DNA of 64,000 nucleotides from Pararge aegeria (GCF_905163445.1 NC_053182.1:6138001-6202000); one strand, 5' to 3'. Counted from the first letter of the stretch, positions 24,784-37,070 are shown. The notes: generated from the sequence alone by a model not told the origin. Translations and numbers: made by a program.

Positions 24784-27700
24784 AAAGAATATATCATTGA
24801 CTTCATAGTTGCTTGACGTTATTAAAGGTATTATGGCGACTTTGCTTACCGCAATTGTTTATTATCCGAGACTAAGATAAACTTTCTCGGCGTATTTTGT
24901 AAATATAGAAAAGATTTTGTTTTTACAAGACATTCCTGTTAAATATTTTCATTCCAAATGTATAAATGATGGACCCCAAAACATCCAATTGTATATAGAT
25001 TTTGTAAATAGTTAAGAAAATTAAAGTCGCCGAGCGACAACAAAAGATCTTTTCCTTAAGAAAGACGATTTGGTTATATTTATTTTCTGGAATATAAGTA
25101 GATAAGAGCACTTTTACCACTTATAAAACATTACTGTGCTTTTAATCGCGAAAAAATTAGAACTTCACAATTTCAAATCTTGTGTTATCGTTTAATCTGT
25201 TATTAAGCTTGCTTGTACATACTACGACGGTAAATTATTAAAATAGTGTTCTATACCTCTATTAAAGTATCCAAAATTTTGGAGCCAACTTTCGATATCC
25301 TCATTCATAAAATTATATATAGAATATTCTATAAATCATTAAAACGATCATCCGAAAAAAATATATCGATGGATCAAATATACAAAAAACTATGAGATTT
25401 TCAACAATTCTCTAATAAATACTTACATCCTTTAATTTTGTGATCCAGTACTTCATAAAATTAACTATGTAAAATAACATCAAACTTTACTTTTTATATG
25501 ATTAATTACCAAAATTTTAATATTTTATTAATGTTGCCATGTCGCTTTTGGCCATAGTTGCCAAAATTTAAACAATAGCTTGATTGAGCTACGCTCACCA
25601 TTTTTAAACATTACTTTGAATTATATACTGTGCTGGGCCTTAGAATGGATATTAATTTAGGATACCAAATTCGTATTTTTTACTATGTCGTATTTGTAGC
25701 ACGTATATTTTCAGTACCTATTTTTCTTAGTTTTGTGTAATTACTTACTTATAATTGTTATTTTTAGTTGTAAGTGACAAAGTTTTAAATCCAGAATTAA
25801 AGATATTACTATAATTAAAGCTTTTTGCGTTAGTTGATATATTAATTTATTTGTTTTAGGTTATTTATGACAGTTACAATCGCACTTAAGCTCCAAAAAT
25901 GAAAAAGATTGAAATATAACTATTAACTTTGTTAATACAAAGTTAAATTTTCTCTTGAAGTTCACCAATCGATCGAAATAATCGATTATATATATCTTTA
26001 GCTTTCTGTTACGTAAGTATATCAGTAAATACACCAATTAGCAAGGAAATAGTTTATAATATAAGTGTTATAAAATGCTTCGCTGTGTTTTGTGAATGTG
26101 AACAGAATGAATATTTTTGTATGGACACACGATGCTAGGCGCACTTTGGTGATTTTTCTTCGACACTCTTACCAGGCTTTGAGAGCTTTAATCTCATAGG
26201 GCTTTAGTAATAAACGTTGTATAGCTGGTGATTAGTTATTCAATAATTTCTCCCTCTGATGACATACCAATTATTTAACGTTCGAAAGACGAGAAAACAT
26301 TGCGTAAGTATGCGAATGCTTTACAACCTTTATGTGAAAGGGGGATAGTGTATTTATGAATACAATGTTTGGAGAAGTCTTTATTGAGCGCCTAGCTTTT
26401 AACTGTCAATGTTAGTAATACTATTTGTGTAACGCCTCTATACATAGGTTAATATTATGTGGTAACTCCATAATTGTATTGTCATTAATTCCATAATGTC
26501 ACGTGTCCATTCATTAAATAATATTATTATTATACATCAAATCATTGTTATGTGATTTAAGCAGAATCTCATTATTAACATATTTGTAAAGATCAATATC
26601 CCACCTAAGTAGTATCTTATCACTTAAGATTTAGAATATAAAAGTATAATATCCTCGAAGTGTATTATTCTAAATAAAGAGTTATTAAATGTGTAAATTT
26701 ATAACACCACAGCTTGAACAAATATTTATAATTGTAATCTTTCATGGACCCTTTCAAAATCCATCAACAGGAGCCACATGATTGCACATGTTTAATTCCA
26801 AAATAAAACATTTAGTCTTACATAAATCATAACAGAATCAGAATTCTATCTATATTTTAGTTAGTACATGTTTTCCTTTATTCTATTCCGTGATTTCTTA
26901 AATTAATATATACATACGAGTATATATTATATATATATATTCATCATCGTAGTATATTATGCTTTATGCATTTAGAAGAGAGTGGCTCTATTTAAAAATA
27001 GAATTAATTCATGAATCTCGAAATCAAGATTGTTTGCGAAGCATAATTGTGATGTTCAATGTAAGTTTTGTTTTTAATCATTAAAGCGTAACTTTAAAAA
27101 AAGAATTTTTATTCATCAGTCTCACAACATCCAAGGAAAACCCCGTGTTTAATATATCAAAGAACCTAAACTACCTTCATGGCAAATGCAAAAGAAGAAA
27201 TGACTGTAAATAAAACCAAAGTAGATTTTCAAATAGATGCCTGGAGACAATGATTTCTAGACAGGGTACTGTTTAAAATATCTAGGTAGACGGATGTGTG
27301 GGAGAACAATGAAACTTTAGCTACCTGTCACCCTGTGCTATATAAAAGGTGAAGAGTCTTGAATAGGAATCAATTGACCTTCTTTCCCGTGTTAGTAACG
27401 AGACCACATATATACAATAAACTGGTAACGTATGTTGGATTTCTCTGCTTCACTTATCTTACACCTACACATTGAGCTATCCAACCAATCCGGTAAAATT
27501 TAGAACCAGATGGAGGTATAAAAATCTCCACAGTATAACCCGACGAACTTCGTACCACCAAGTGGTAATTCGCATACAAAAGATCTTTGAGGTTTTTATG
27601 GCCACTGCTTTGGGATTTTCTTAATTTTCATTAGGTATTATTAAATCACTCGTGTACCTATTGAGTTATAGGTATAAAAAATATATTCAAATGGGTCTAG

Positions 27701-27804
27701 CCATTTTGTGTCAGACAGACGCACGGCAATTCATTTTTACATATACAAAGATCGATAGGACCTATAAAATTATTGAACTGATGTGTCGCGTCGTGAGTTT
27801 GCAG
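24784..27804. other. gene-free stretch
   Basis: Very AT-rich DNA, with TA-dinucleotide microsatellite near 26910-26940 and a 10-bp-stem hairpin at 25923-25946 (TTAACTTTGT and complement). No gene, RNA or clear transposon identified. Confidence 0.5.
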
Positions 27805-27975
27805 TCTTTGACTGCATTCTCACCTGACGGCAAGTGATACGTCTAAAATGGTTGAGGGTTAACCTTTTTAGCGGGTTATATTAAACACTAACATTACCCT
27901 TACGAACGACAAATCGCATGGCGGCAAATCTTTTCGGTAGGGTGGTACCTAGCCACGGCCCAAGCCAAACCAAAC
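27805..27975 (-). mobile_element. SINE body, inverted orientation
   Basis: Reading the plus strand: TTTGACTGCATTCTCACCTG, then AATCGCATGGCGGCAAATC and GGTAGGGTGGTACCTAGCCA. This is the reverse complement of the lepidopteran SINE body seen in forward orientation at 29.5 kb. Tail and body are present; the tRNA-like head was not found. Confidence 0.6.
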
Positions 27976-28149
27976 CAGAGAAGAGAAGAGTATTCCCAAA
28001 TAAGCGGTGAACAAACCTGGAACCTTATATGACAACTGGTGCCAATGTCACTTGGCTGTCACTTCTATGTACTGGGCTGCTTTTAAATTTCTAAAAACAT
28101 GTTTGATAGCCCAGAACTTCGACTTTACTTCCTGGGCGCAGAGTTCGAA

Positions 28150-28290
28150 TACCAGCTGACCAATCCGCACTGGGCCAGCGTGGTGTACTACTGCCTTAAC
28201 CCCTTCTCATTGTGGGAGGAGACCGGTAATGGGTCGATGTATGATAATGATAATGAGGAATCCTTAATAACTTCACGAATACAAGGTGTA
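28150..28290 (+). repeat. lepidopteran LINE/SINE 3'-end repeat
   Basis: CAATCCGCACTGGGCCAGCG, GGTGTACTACTGCCTTAACC and GGGAGGAGACCGG are followed by GGGTCGATGTATGATAATGA. This is the usual 3'-end motif series of a dispersed moth repeat ending in GATGATGAT-type triplets. A second copy with better triplet tail lies at 29310-29415. Confidence 0.6.
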
Positions 28291-28446
28291 TAGGACACTG
28301 CCTGTGAAATTTTCTCCCAGCTTGTGTACATTCTGTCTAAGATAGTACCCTATAGGTACAATAATTGGGTTCAACAAATCTTTTCCATGGTGAAAAGTAA
28401 ATGATAGCTACATGCAAGATAATACAAAAAACATAATACGAAACGA

Positions 28447-28495
28447 GATATCCATTGTTTATGAAATCTACATGATTTCATAAAGAATGGATCTC
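28447..28495. repeat. 22-bp-stem hairpin with two mismatches
   Basis: Arms 28447-28468 and 28474-28495 pair except at two positions, with a 5-nt loop. Non-coding. Confidence 0.75.
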
Positions 28496-29309
28496 ATTGC
28501 CAAATTCCATGAAGGCTATCCAATAAAGATACTAGGCATAGTATTGTACATATACCAAAAATTAAGGCAGGCGAAACCACGAAACACTGGTATTTGTGTT
28601 TAAAAATATATTCCAAAGCCCCGTTACAGAGCATCCCTCACCCGGATATTTCACAAGCGAGGCGGTTCAACGACGGGGGAGGGTCTCACAGCCTCTCTAA
28701 ACTTATGTGATGCGATAAAAGAACGCTCGTAATATATTTTCCTTTGTTACTTAACTATATTTTTATATTTTATTTATAAGTATATATATATATACAACGA
28801 AAAACGGAATTACGAAGTACTGTTGAAGGGTGCATAAGTATATTACATAAGGAATCGCCCTGTAAAAATATTAAATCAAAAGAAACATATTTATTTTTCA
28901 ATACAAACTAATTCAAAACATTTTAAGTGTTTATAATTTTATAATATTTATAGTGCTTTTAAATACACTTTGAGGAAATACCATTTTTAAATTTATAAAA
29001 TTCTAAGTGTTTACTTATGACTACCCTATTCAAGATAAAAGACCGACGCGTGCATAGTACGCTACGCGACGTGTACCTAATAAAGTGACAGGAGTCACTT
29101 GATTTTTCTTTAGCATGTCATGTATCTGATTTATTTCAGTCAACTCGGTTGGGTTTCACAGAAAAGTTTCAGAGACAATAATTAATGCACATCTAAATCC
29201 TCTGAAGTATTATTTCGTTTTCATTTACACGTTGTATATTTCAATATATATAGATATTTTTTTTCTATGTTTTTTTTTGCTGGCTTTCTTTTATTCTCAA
29301 AGGCGTGTG

Positions 29310-29415
29310 TAGCCCACCAATCCACACAGGGCCAGCATGGTTTTTTACGGCCTTAATCCTTCTCATCGGGCCCTGTAGTGGGCCGGTTACGGGTTGATAT
29401 GACGATGATGATAAT
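29310..29415 (+). repeat. lepidopteran LINE/SINE 3'-end repeat
   Basis: Same motif order as 28150-28290: CCCACCAATCCACACAGGGC, GGCCTTAATCCTTCTCATC, GTAGTGGGCCGG, then a GATGATGAT tail. Diverged, orientation plus. Confidence 0.55.
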
Positions 29416-29477
29416 TCACCGTACAGCGATAGTAACATATCAAATCAATGCTTTAGAGTTTAATTTTATGTATTATG

Positions 29478-29755
29478 ACGACTTCTCTGGCGCAACGGTG
29501 AGCGCTGTGAATTTAGGTAGGAGATCCCGGGTTCGATTCCCAGCAGGAGCAATTTGGGAATTTATAATTTCTGACGTTTCTCAGGTCTGGTCTAGTAGGA
29601 GCCTTTGGCCGTAGCTAGTTTTCACCCTACGCGCATCGCGTAGCAACCGATTAGGGATATGACTATCAAACTCCCCAACAGGTTAGACTGCTACCATCCG
29701 TCTGCATCATCACTCACACACTGTTCACACAGTCAAGGGCTAACTTGAAGTTGAA
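29478..29755 (+). mobile_element. tRNA-derived SINE, near full length
   Basis: The head has a pol III A box (TGGCGCAACGG, 29488-29498) and B box (GGTTCGATTCC, 29530-29540) at tRNA spacing. It is followed by AATTTGGGAATTTATAATTT and the body GGAGCCTTTGGCCGTAGCTA, and ends with AAGGGCTAACTTGAAGTTGA and an A-rich tail. Head, body and tail occur in the order known for a common lepidopteran SINE. It is the only copy in the window with a recognisable head and both pol III boxes, so it is the youngest or best kept. Confidence 0.75.
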
Positions 29756-29782
29756 TAAAAAAATATTCAAAAATACTTTATT

Positions 29783-30514
29783 TTAATTGCGATTTCCCGT
29801 CTTTCTTGTACATTTCTTTCGTTTAAGTAACCTGGAAGCGATCACTTTTATTGATAGGTTCGCTTGTAAAATTTCAAGAGCATCCATACTTTGTTTCTTG
29901 TAGTACGCAATAAAGATGATTAGAAAATACTTTGTTATGAATGGAATCAACCCTTTGTTTTTACAAAGATAAGAAAAAAAACGCCGGTCGCTATAAGCCA
30001 ATTAGGTAGCATGTAAAGAATACCTACAGTTGATAAGAATATTTTTATCTACTGCTCGATTCAATAGCTTCTCCAACTGTTGCTACTGCAACGTTAAGAA
30101 GAAGGAGAACAATGTAGGTACGTAGTTATATTATATCTCCACCTTATAATTAATAAGTTTTTTCTAATATTATGAAGAAGCGGTTCCACGTGATAAATTC
30201 TGGTTACTAATTTTTTTCCCATACAAATCTTAACTATACCCCGACCCACCTCATCGCATCACCCGCTCGCACGTCTAGTTCGCCTGCTCGGTAACGTGAA
30301 TATCTCAAAGAATTTGAAATACAAAAACAATTTTCAAATACGAATTGCAGATATTTAATATAAGTAAACTTAAAAATAAACTTTACAGCTGTATTATATT
30401 TGTATGTATTATGTATATATATATCTGTATCGACAGATATAGAGAGAGGACTAAATGTATTTTGTTGGATTGCTCTTCTTTCACGCAGCAACGGACCAAC
30501 ACGAACCACCTAAC
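29783..30514. other. gene-free stretch
   Basis: AT-rich. A minus-strand frame ending at 29783 (motif MDALEILQANLSIK) is protein-like but short and unassigned. No splice borders placed. Confidence 0.35.
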
Positions 30515-30550
30515 CTTTTGCGCCATGGACTATTTTCCATGGCGCAAAAG
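30515..30550. repeat. perfect 15-bp-stem hairpin
   Basis: CTTTTGCGCCATGGA (30515-30529) pairs exactly with 30536-30550 around a 6-nt loop. Outside the stem the flanks do not match. Confidence 0.85.
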
Positions 30551-30654
30551 TTAATTTGAAAGCTCTAATTGTGTTTAGTCAATTGTAAATTGTGTTTAGC
30601 AAATACTTGTCAGGTGTGTCGTGTGGAGACGGCACATCATAATACAGTTGTCAC

Positions 30655-30820
30655 AACCCCACGACTTCTCGCGGGTGTTGTACGAGGCGACTAATGGAAT
30701 GTAACAAAGAATGGGCAGCAGCGTGTGATTATGGGATATGGATATAAAACCAGCCCGTTTGGGAGAGGCCTTTAGTCCACCAATGGACTATTATAGACTA
30801 TTGGTGATCGGGTAAAAGTC
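30655..30820 (+). repeat. lepidopteran interspersed repeat, 3' part
   Basis: CCACGACTTCTCGCGGGTGT, GTACGAGGCGACTAATGGAA, GGGCAGCAGCGTGTGATT and GGGAGAGGCCTTTAGTCCAC appear in the order of a common moth repeat (CGTGGGTGTCG, AGAGGCGACTAAGGG, GGGAGAGGCC). Borders approximate. Confidence 0.55.
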
Positions 30821-31683
30821 CATTTAAAATAATGCCAGCGTCCATCTAAAGTTCATGGTTCTGACATTTGCTGGGGTAAAGTAGGGTGCGTTTGAAATGC
30901 TCCAAGCTACGGCTATGGCCAGCAATAAAATAAATCATTTTACGGGCAACTATTAGGCCTAGGAGTGAGGCTTGCAAACGTAGGGCTCGTGATATTTAAG
31001 TTATTACTTCCAAAAGGTTGTTAAGGATTGTGTAAAGAACTCTGCAAACATTATATTGGTATCACCTAACAGACAAGAAAAGCCCATAGGTTACTAACAC
31101 TTTCAAAACGGGCCTTGGTCTAGGAAAAAGCACACAAAATTAGCCGGGTGAAACAATAGATAAATAAGAAAACAGACAATCTAGATTATTTATTTAATAA
31201 TTCTGTATGGACATCCAATTCTATATTGCGAGTTGAAGTTAGTGAAGATGACAAGCGGGCGAATTTTATATTATTAAAAAGTGATTGTTTGTTTTCTTAT
31301 AAATTAAAGTAAATATTGTTAAATATGAGTTCAAATCGTGTTCAAATTGTTTCTGTGGCGAAATTTGGTGTGTTCAAATATTAATTGGCAACAAAAAATT
31401 GAAATTAAATACAGCTCTTTACCTCATCGAAACCTACACCACACTTGTGTATTTCTCATTCTTAACACATCAAAAACCTTATGGTCCCAATGGACCTGCC
31501 ATCCTAATAAATTTTGCATATTTTTTTACTTATCAAAAGAATGGTCGGAACGCGTCTGGTTATTTCGTAACTTATCAGGCGCTATTAAAGAGACCAGAAT
31601 TCACAGAAACACTTGGAGTTAGTTACACTACGTGTTAACCTTAATCGCAGTATTTATCAATGTTAAGTTGATATTGTTTGTCC
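30821..31683. other. gene-free stretch
   Basis: No gene recognised. Two overlapping plus frames at 31338-31638 lack ATG starts or domains. Confidence 0.4.
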
Positions 31684-31860
31684 TTTGCCCTTGACTGCAA
31701 TCTCACCTGGTGGTAGGTAGTGCTGCATTTTAAAATTGTAGCAAGCTAAAATTTAGGGGTGTAGATCAGTTATATAAAACCTATACACACAATCAATCAG
31801 TTTCCATGCGGCGTCGTACCAAGATTGGCGTCACGTCTTTGTCGCATGACCGAAGCCAGA
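31684..31860 (-). mobile_element. SINE, inverted orientation
   Basis: Plus strand shows CTTGACTGCAATCTCACCTG at the left, then TTTCCATGCGGCGTCGTACC and GCGTCACGTCTTTGTCGCAT: the reverse complement of the SINE body and tail. The internal part is diverged. Confidence 0.55.
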
Positions 31861-31929
31861 TCAGAAAATGTTTAAATTATGAATTTCCGAATTGCCCCTG
31901 GCGGGGACCGAACATTCATATATTTCATA

Positions 31930-31971
31930 ATGGACCTTTCAAACAATCCGAAAATTGTTTGAAAGGTCCAT
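31930..31971. repeat. perfect 18-bp-stem hairpin
   Basis: ATGGACCTTTCAAACAAT (31930-31947) is matched exactly by 31954-31971, loop CCGAAA. It lies just right of the inverted SINE copy but is not part of its consensus as I know it. Confidence 0.85.
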
Positions 31972-32054
31972 GTTTTGTATGCATCACCCTCAGCCTTTTA
32001 TCGGTTTTTGAGATTAGACCACCTCGCTGCTTGAATGCAGGTTCGTGGGATCCA

Positions 32055-32225
32055 AAGACTATTATCGCAAGTTAGTGACAATAATCGGGAAAGACGGCTT
32101 TACGTGCTCTCCGAGGCAAGAGGGCCATCAACACCAAGATTTAAATTACGGGCTGGTAAAGAACTTATCGACAAAATAAACTCAATTCCTTAAAATTTTA
32201 TGTCCGACCCGGTAATCGAACTTTG
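32055..32225 (+). repeat. lepidopteran interspersed repeat fragment
   Basis: GACAATAATCGGGAAAGACG, GGCTTTACGTGCTCTCCGAG and GGCTGGTAAAGAACTTATCG, then GACCCGGTAATCGAAC: the order of a well-known moth repeat that contains a tRNA-like GGGAATCGAACCC segment. Confidence 0.55.
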
Positions 32226-32621
32226 GACTTTATGTACGGTAGTCAAATGAACCACTACAGACAAGAGCAATGTTGCAGTTTCAATATTACAAACATGTAT
32301 TACAGAATTCCAACTTCCAACATGCATGCCCCTGTGAGATTACCCACTAAAATGTTTTTGGCGCAATTGGGTATTCGCAGTGCGACACATCGAGACAACG
32401 AACCCGGATTACTTATACTTTGGCATACGACTTGTAATTTGACTGACATTATAGAAGTACCATAAAGAGTTGATTGTTAATAAACATGGCATTACGTCGG
32501 AATAGTTAAGCTTGGTTTTGTTGCACTGTCTTTTGTTATAATTGACGGACCAAGCATATGGGTGGCCCTGATAGTAGGTGGAAAAGCATCGCCTATAAAC
32601 AGAGCAACGCTTCGCAGGGAA

Positions 32622-32749
32622 CAGTGGCGTGCACTGGGTTTTTAATAAGGATATGCATAAAGCAGGAAAATGGAAAAATCCTACGCATTTAAGAGTTATA
32701 CACAAATTTTAGGCAGTGCTTTTGTGCAGGTATGAAGTGCGCGCCACAT
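32622..32749. mobile_element. hAT-type MITE, subfamily 1
   Basis: It starts with CAGTGGCGTGCACTGGGT and ends with GAAGTGCGCGCCACAT, a decayed inverted copy of the start. It is flanked by a perfect 8-bp target duplication, GCAGGGAA (32614-32621 and 32750-32757). It is clearly homologous to 36924-37070 (shared GTGCTTTTGTGCA-GTATGAAGTG). There is no transposase; it would depend on an autonomous hAT. Confidence 0.85.
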
Positions 32750-32757
32750 GCAGGGAA

Positions 32758-34053
32758 TGCGAAGAACACGTCGTGCAATCTGCCGCCGTGTGTCCATCGC
32801 CATTAGGCGTAGGCGCTAACTCTCGTGTGATAATATGCCTGTAATTACACCGGCACCCACGCCCTACAGACCGGAACACAGCTTTACAAAAATGCTGCTT
32901 AGCGGCAGAAATTACCATGGTGGTAGTATTTCTCGAACGAGCTCTGTCACAAAAAGCTCTGTAGGTACTACTACAAAAATTTCAACTGGGCACGTTTTAA
33001 ATGTTTAAACGTGAAAAAATCCCTTATTCTGCTTTGTTTATTAAAAAGCCCCATAGAGAGATATTTTTTACAAAAAAAAATATCAATCTGATGATTATAA
33101 AGAACTCGGCAGTTCTGGTAGATAAATAAACTAAGTTAGGAATATACGATATGGTAACGAGGCTCATTCGATACATGGTGTACCGTATCGAATAGCGATA
33201 CACTCATGTTTCTAAATTTATCAATGAGTTATAAAAATATAAATTTTAATCTATTAATAATACTGTGGCAAAACTAATACAAATTAAAAAAGTATATACT
33301 GTATTTATGAATGATCTACTCACCCAGTGGGTATACCTAGAACAACTGGTGAAGTATTCATGGCCGCGTGGGTAAAACTTCGTTCACCCTTTCGGGGAGA
33401 CCGAACTCGATGCCCGGAATTTTTGGATTGATGTGCATTTATAATTTAAGCAAATAAATATCACTTGCTTTATAGGTGAAATTAAACATCATTAGGAAAC
33501 CTATAAGCCAGAAAGTGAAGTCGAGTACCCACTGGGCTATCACCACAATGTCTATAACAGTAATATTTGCCAGTCATTTTTCAGAATTATGACCCTTATT
33601 TTTTGTCATACAAAACTTTCAATCTTAAAATAATATCTACTGCTATAAGCGATGGTATTATATGCCCACAGGTTCAGACACAAAGTAATCAGCAGATTCA
33701 GCTGCACTCATAGTAATGAGATTTGCAATAGTAAAATGTATTGTAGTCTCTCTAGGGGTTATTTATATCTGTCGCCAGGTGTCGGCGAGCGGGAAGGCGA
33801 CAAGAAAAATGTTTTTAAACGATCCGATACGCGGAACCATGGATTATTCGGTTCCTATACCTAACACGTAGGTATAACATATACCTACAATCCATTTCTT
33901 CATACCTTCCTCTTATATACATATAAATATTACAATCTCTTTAATTTTAGTTAGTGGAAATTCTTTTTTAAATATATCTATATATAAAAAGAAAACAATT
34001 GTGTAAAAAATATTATATGAAGAGTTCAATTCCAACTGTACTGTTTTTTTTTG
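32758..34053. other. gene-free stretch
   Basis: No gene recognised. The region 33337-33440 (GGCCGCGTGGGTAAAACTTC) has a faint tRNA/SINE-head look that I could not fold. A 9-bp palindromic stem (ATTCGATAC) lies near 33167-33194. Confidence 0.4.
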
Positions 34054-34103
34054 TAGGTAGGTGGGATTTTATAAATATTACTTTAAAAAATCCCACCTAC
34101 CTA
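34054..34103. repeat. perfect 17-bp-stem hairpin
   Basis: TAGGTAGGTGGGATTTT (34054-34070) pairs exactly with 34087-34103 around a 16-nt loop. Confidence 0.85.
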
Positions 34104-34539
34104 TTCATGTTAGTTTCATTTAAGTATTTTGATTTCGATATTTTCAGTTTTGTATTCCTGAGTTATTTGATTTGGCATATTTTACTAAAGGACTAAGCAC
34201 ATTTTGGAAATCATTTATAATTTTAAATACAATCTTCGTAAAACAATACAATATGATAAGCAAATACCTAATTTTAAAATTTTTATTATTTATTTTTATC
34301 GCTTTATACCTACCTATGTTGATCAGTAATCATAATCTAAAAATTTGACATTTTATAATTCATCACAAAGTAGGTATATATATTTATTTTGTTATTATGA
34401 ACTTAGCACATTATCCAAAAGAGGTTTTTTCATACATTGGTCATCGGCGTAATAAATCCTTAACTACTTACTCCTTTTATCAGATTACTTTAGTCGAAGA
34501 AAAAACTTTATGAATTTTGATGGTTTTCAAAACGCAATG

Positions 34540-34795
34540 TTTCGCCGCCGTCCGTTTTAGCAAGCGAGAAATAAAAAATCCAAGCTGTGAATTCGTGCAA
34601 GGAAAGCGCTGTGTAAATAGCGGGCAATCCTTTTCACCCGAGGCGCATTCAGTTCCCTTTGTGGAGACATTTAAGCTAGGGCTAGCTCAAAGCTAGGGCT
34701 GGCTCTTTAATTATTTCCCAGCCTGCCGGGGGAGACGATCGCGGAGAAAGGGTTCTTGTACTTGCCTTCCTTCGTGTTTTCCCCCACTTGTTTAA
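34540..34795. other. GC-enriched island with a tandem 17-bp duplication
   Basis: About 250 bp stand out from the AT-rich surroundings (CGCCGCCGTCCG, CCCGAGGCGCATTCAGTTCC, CCTGCCGGGGGAGACGATCG). Inside, AAGCTAGGGCTAGCTC is followed at once by AAGCTAGGGCTGGCTC. No frame is open through it and I recognise no RNA family. It may be a conserved non-coding element, an exon of a non-coding RNA, or an old repeat. Confidence 0.35.
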
Positions 34796-34840
34796 GTATA
34801 AACATTGCAATCAAAGAAATTAGGAACCCTGACGTTGACG

Positions 34841-34870
34841 TTGATTTTGTTAAATATTTAACAAAATCAA
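34841..34870. repeat. perfect 30-bp palindrome
   Basis: TTGATTTTGTTAAAT followed immediately by its exact reverse complement, with no loop. AT-rich, 46 bp right of the GC-enriched island. Confidence 0.85.
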
Positions 34871-35035
34871 ACATTAAAGAGGTTGTGTAATGTGTACCTA
34901 CTATTTTGCTATTTTACAATTACATTTGTATAAAGAAAGAAGTTATACACATTCATTGAATTATAATATAATTTAAATAAATATATTTACATTTTATCTT
35001 TACCATAAAGATTAAAAAAAAAACAAAAAGGTATT

Positions 35036-35107
35036 GGGCTCGTCCGGGATTTGAACCCGGGACCTCTCGCACCCTAAGCGAAAATCATACCCCTAGACCA
35101 ACGAGCC
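35036..35107 (-). tRNA. tRNA-Pro, anticodon AGG
   Basis: On the minus strand the 7-bp acceptor stem GGCTCGT pairs with ACGAGCC. The T arm has CCGGGTTCAAATCCCGG. The anticodon stem TTCGC/GCGAG (one wobble pair) holds the loop TTAGGGT, anticodon AGG, and the discriminator base is C. A pol III terminator (CTTTTTG, then nine T) follows directly. No intron. It differs from the copy 2.2 kb away at only a few positions, including the anticodon. Confidence 0.93.
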
Positions 35108-35369
35108 AGTACGTGAGAGCGCGAAAATACAAAACAAGTTTTACTACATACTTTACCACACTTAAATTTCTTTTTTTAAACCTTCGTTATTTTTTTTTTA
35201 AAGGTATGATAATAATTATTATGCTACTATATTATTTCAGCATTCAAATAATTGAAATAGTTTTTACTAGCGCCATCTAACGTGCGATGGACGTAATGGA
35301 TAAATATCACAGTGCATACCTATACCATAAATTATTTGGTTATAAATATTCATTTGTAACAGGATAATG

Positions 35370-35660
35370 ATCATTCCCCGTTGGTCTAGTACTAAGCATG
35401 CTTACATTGCGATCGAGGTCTTGGTTCTATCGCCGAGGCGAGCAATAGGTAAATAACGTTCAACAGGGACCTGCCCGTAGTTAATGTTGATAAAACCGTG
35501 TGCTACGGAGAACACGATACGCCATCACAGTCACCCACGTGGGGTTCGAATATGAGCAATGATAATTACTAGCTTTCAATATGCTCAAAAACGCATTAGA
35601 GCAGCGTGGACGGTTAAGCTCTAAATCTCTCTCTCTCCTATGAAGATAAAACTAGTATTA
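35370..35660 (+). mobile_element. SINE-like element with tRNA-like head
   Basis: The head CCCCGTTGGTCTAGTACTAA is A-box-like and is followed by a decayed B-box region. Then come GAACACGATACGCCATCACA and GCATTAGAGCAGCGTGGACG, ending in AAATCTCTCTCTCTCC and a short CTCC tail. These blocks occur in this order in a moth repeat. It is a different family from the one at 29.5 kb. Borders approximate. Confidence 0.5.
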
Positions 35661-36923
35661 AATATTTATATAATATACACTGCAGATGAGGACTGTCACA
35701 GAGTCCACTATCCGTAATTTTGGATATGCGATTTCTACGATGATTTCACGACATTCCTACTATTTTTACCGAAATCGGTGACGGGATTTTTACATTTAGA
35801 ATTCCCAACAGCTTTTCACAACAAAATATTTACGTGTTTATTTGCAGCTTCGATAGTTGTATAGGTCATCTGGCAAGTAATTACATAAAATGAGGATCCT
35901 ATTGCCAATTTCAGACTATAATCTATGTGGATAATTTCATCCGGATCCTCTTAGCCGTTCCGGCGCTAACATGATTGAACAACCAACATCCATTCATCCA
36001 AACTTTCGCATTTATAATACTAGTGACTAGGTCAGTACGATTTGGCCTCTTGTATTTATATGTCAACTGTATAGCAAAAAAAGTAAGAAACTTATTGTAA
36101 TAATAGCGCGTCAGACGTCTGTCGGCATAGGTACCCACTCATCCCTGTTAGTAGGACACAACGTGCTGAGAACTTTAAAAGGGTATTATCTTTTTCGACG
36201 CCTAAGTATTCTATGTGCTCACATATCTACTACCTATATACAAGTAGATAAAACACTGCGTCTATTATCCTATAAATGGGGTAGGCTTCTTTGATATGGC
36301 TTTGTTGTCGGAACAGTACGAGTTTTCTACAGGATTCTGTAATTAGGTACATCTTCGTGGTAAAATTTATGAGTCGGTTGGTTTACTCTTCTGTCACGCA
36401 ATAACTTTTAAAAAACTTACTGTGTGAGAATATAAAATGTGTTCAACAAGCAACAGATTATTTTGCATTAAGATAACATTGCTTTTCCAAACAGCATTCG
36501 GGAAACAAAAAATAATGTCTAGCAAAGTAACACTTAATTGTAACTAATTAAAGACATGCTGTCCGTGCCATTGCGTAAAACGTGAGCATAAAAGGACATC
36601 AACTCCCTCGAGACGAGCCCCCACAACACAAGATCTAATTAATGCTAATTTATGGTGTCCTAGTATGGGTATGTATATTATAACGTATTGTTCCACATAG
36701 GTCGGTGCTTGGTATTAGCTCATGAAATATTTACATTGCCAACGTTATTAAAAGTAGGTCAGTCATCAAGTCGACCGAACGCACAGATTTGTTGTAAAAT
36801 ATTATGTCAACTAGGTAGGTAGGTATTCCTAGTTTATTAGAGGCATTAATGACTGAAGTTCTAGTTTATTAGGTTAGGACAACTTTGTAGGTTGATGCTT
36901 GATAGTTAGGTACACATTATACA
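35661..36923. other. gene-free stretch
   Basis: No gene recognised; short open frames without domain or splice context. Confidence 0.45.
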
Positions 36924-37070
36924 CAGTGGCGTGCACTGGGTTTCTTACCAGGGTATGATGCATACAGCAGGAAAATTGCATAAAACGGTAAAAATCCTCC
37001 TCCTATACGAGCTATATTTCAATTTTAGGGTAAGCAGTGCTTTTGTGCATGTATGAAGTGCACGCCACTG
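36924..37070. mobile_element. hAT-type MITE, subfamily 1, intact ends
   Basis: 147 bp with terminal inverted repeats CAGTGGCGTGCACT and AGTGCACGCCACTG, flanked by a perfect 8-bp target duplication ATTATACA (36916-36923 and 37071-37078). Non-coding. The perfect ends suggest a fairly recent insertion. It sits between the two tRNA-Pro genes. Confidence 0.93.

Noticed and set aside
25923..25946. Hairpin with 10-bp arms
   Set aside because: Short and AT-rich; expected by chance at this size, so not counted with the longer perfect hairpins.
29783..30001. Minus-strand frame ending KKCTRKTGNRN
   Set aside because: Considered as a missing Miga exon or a gene tail; no resemblance to mitoguardin and no splice borders.
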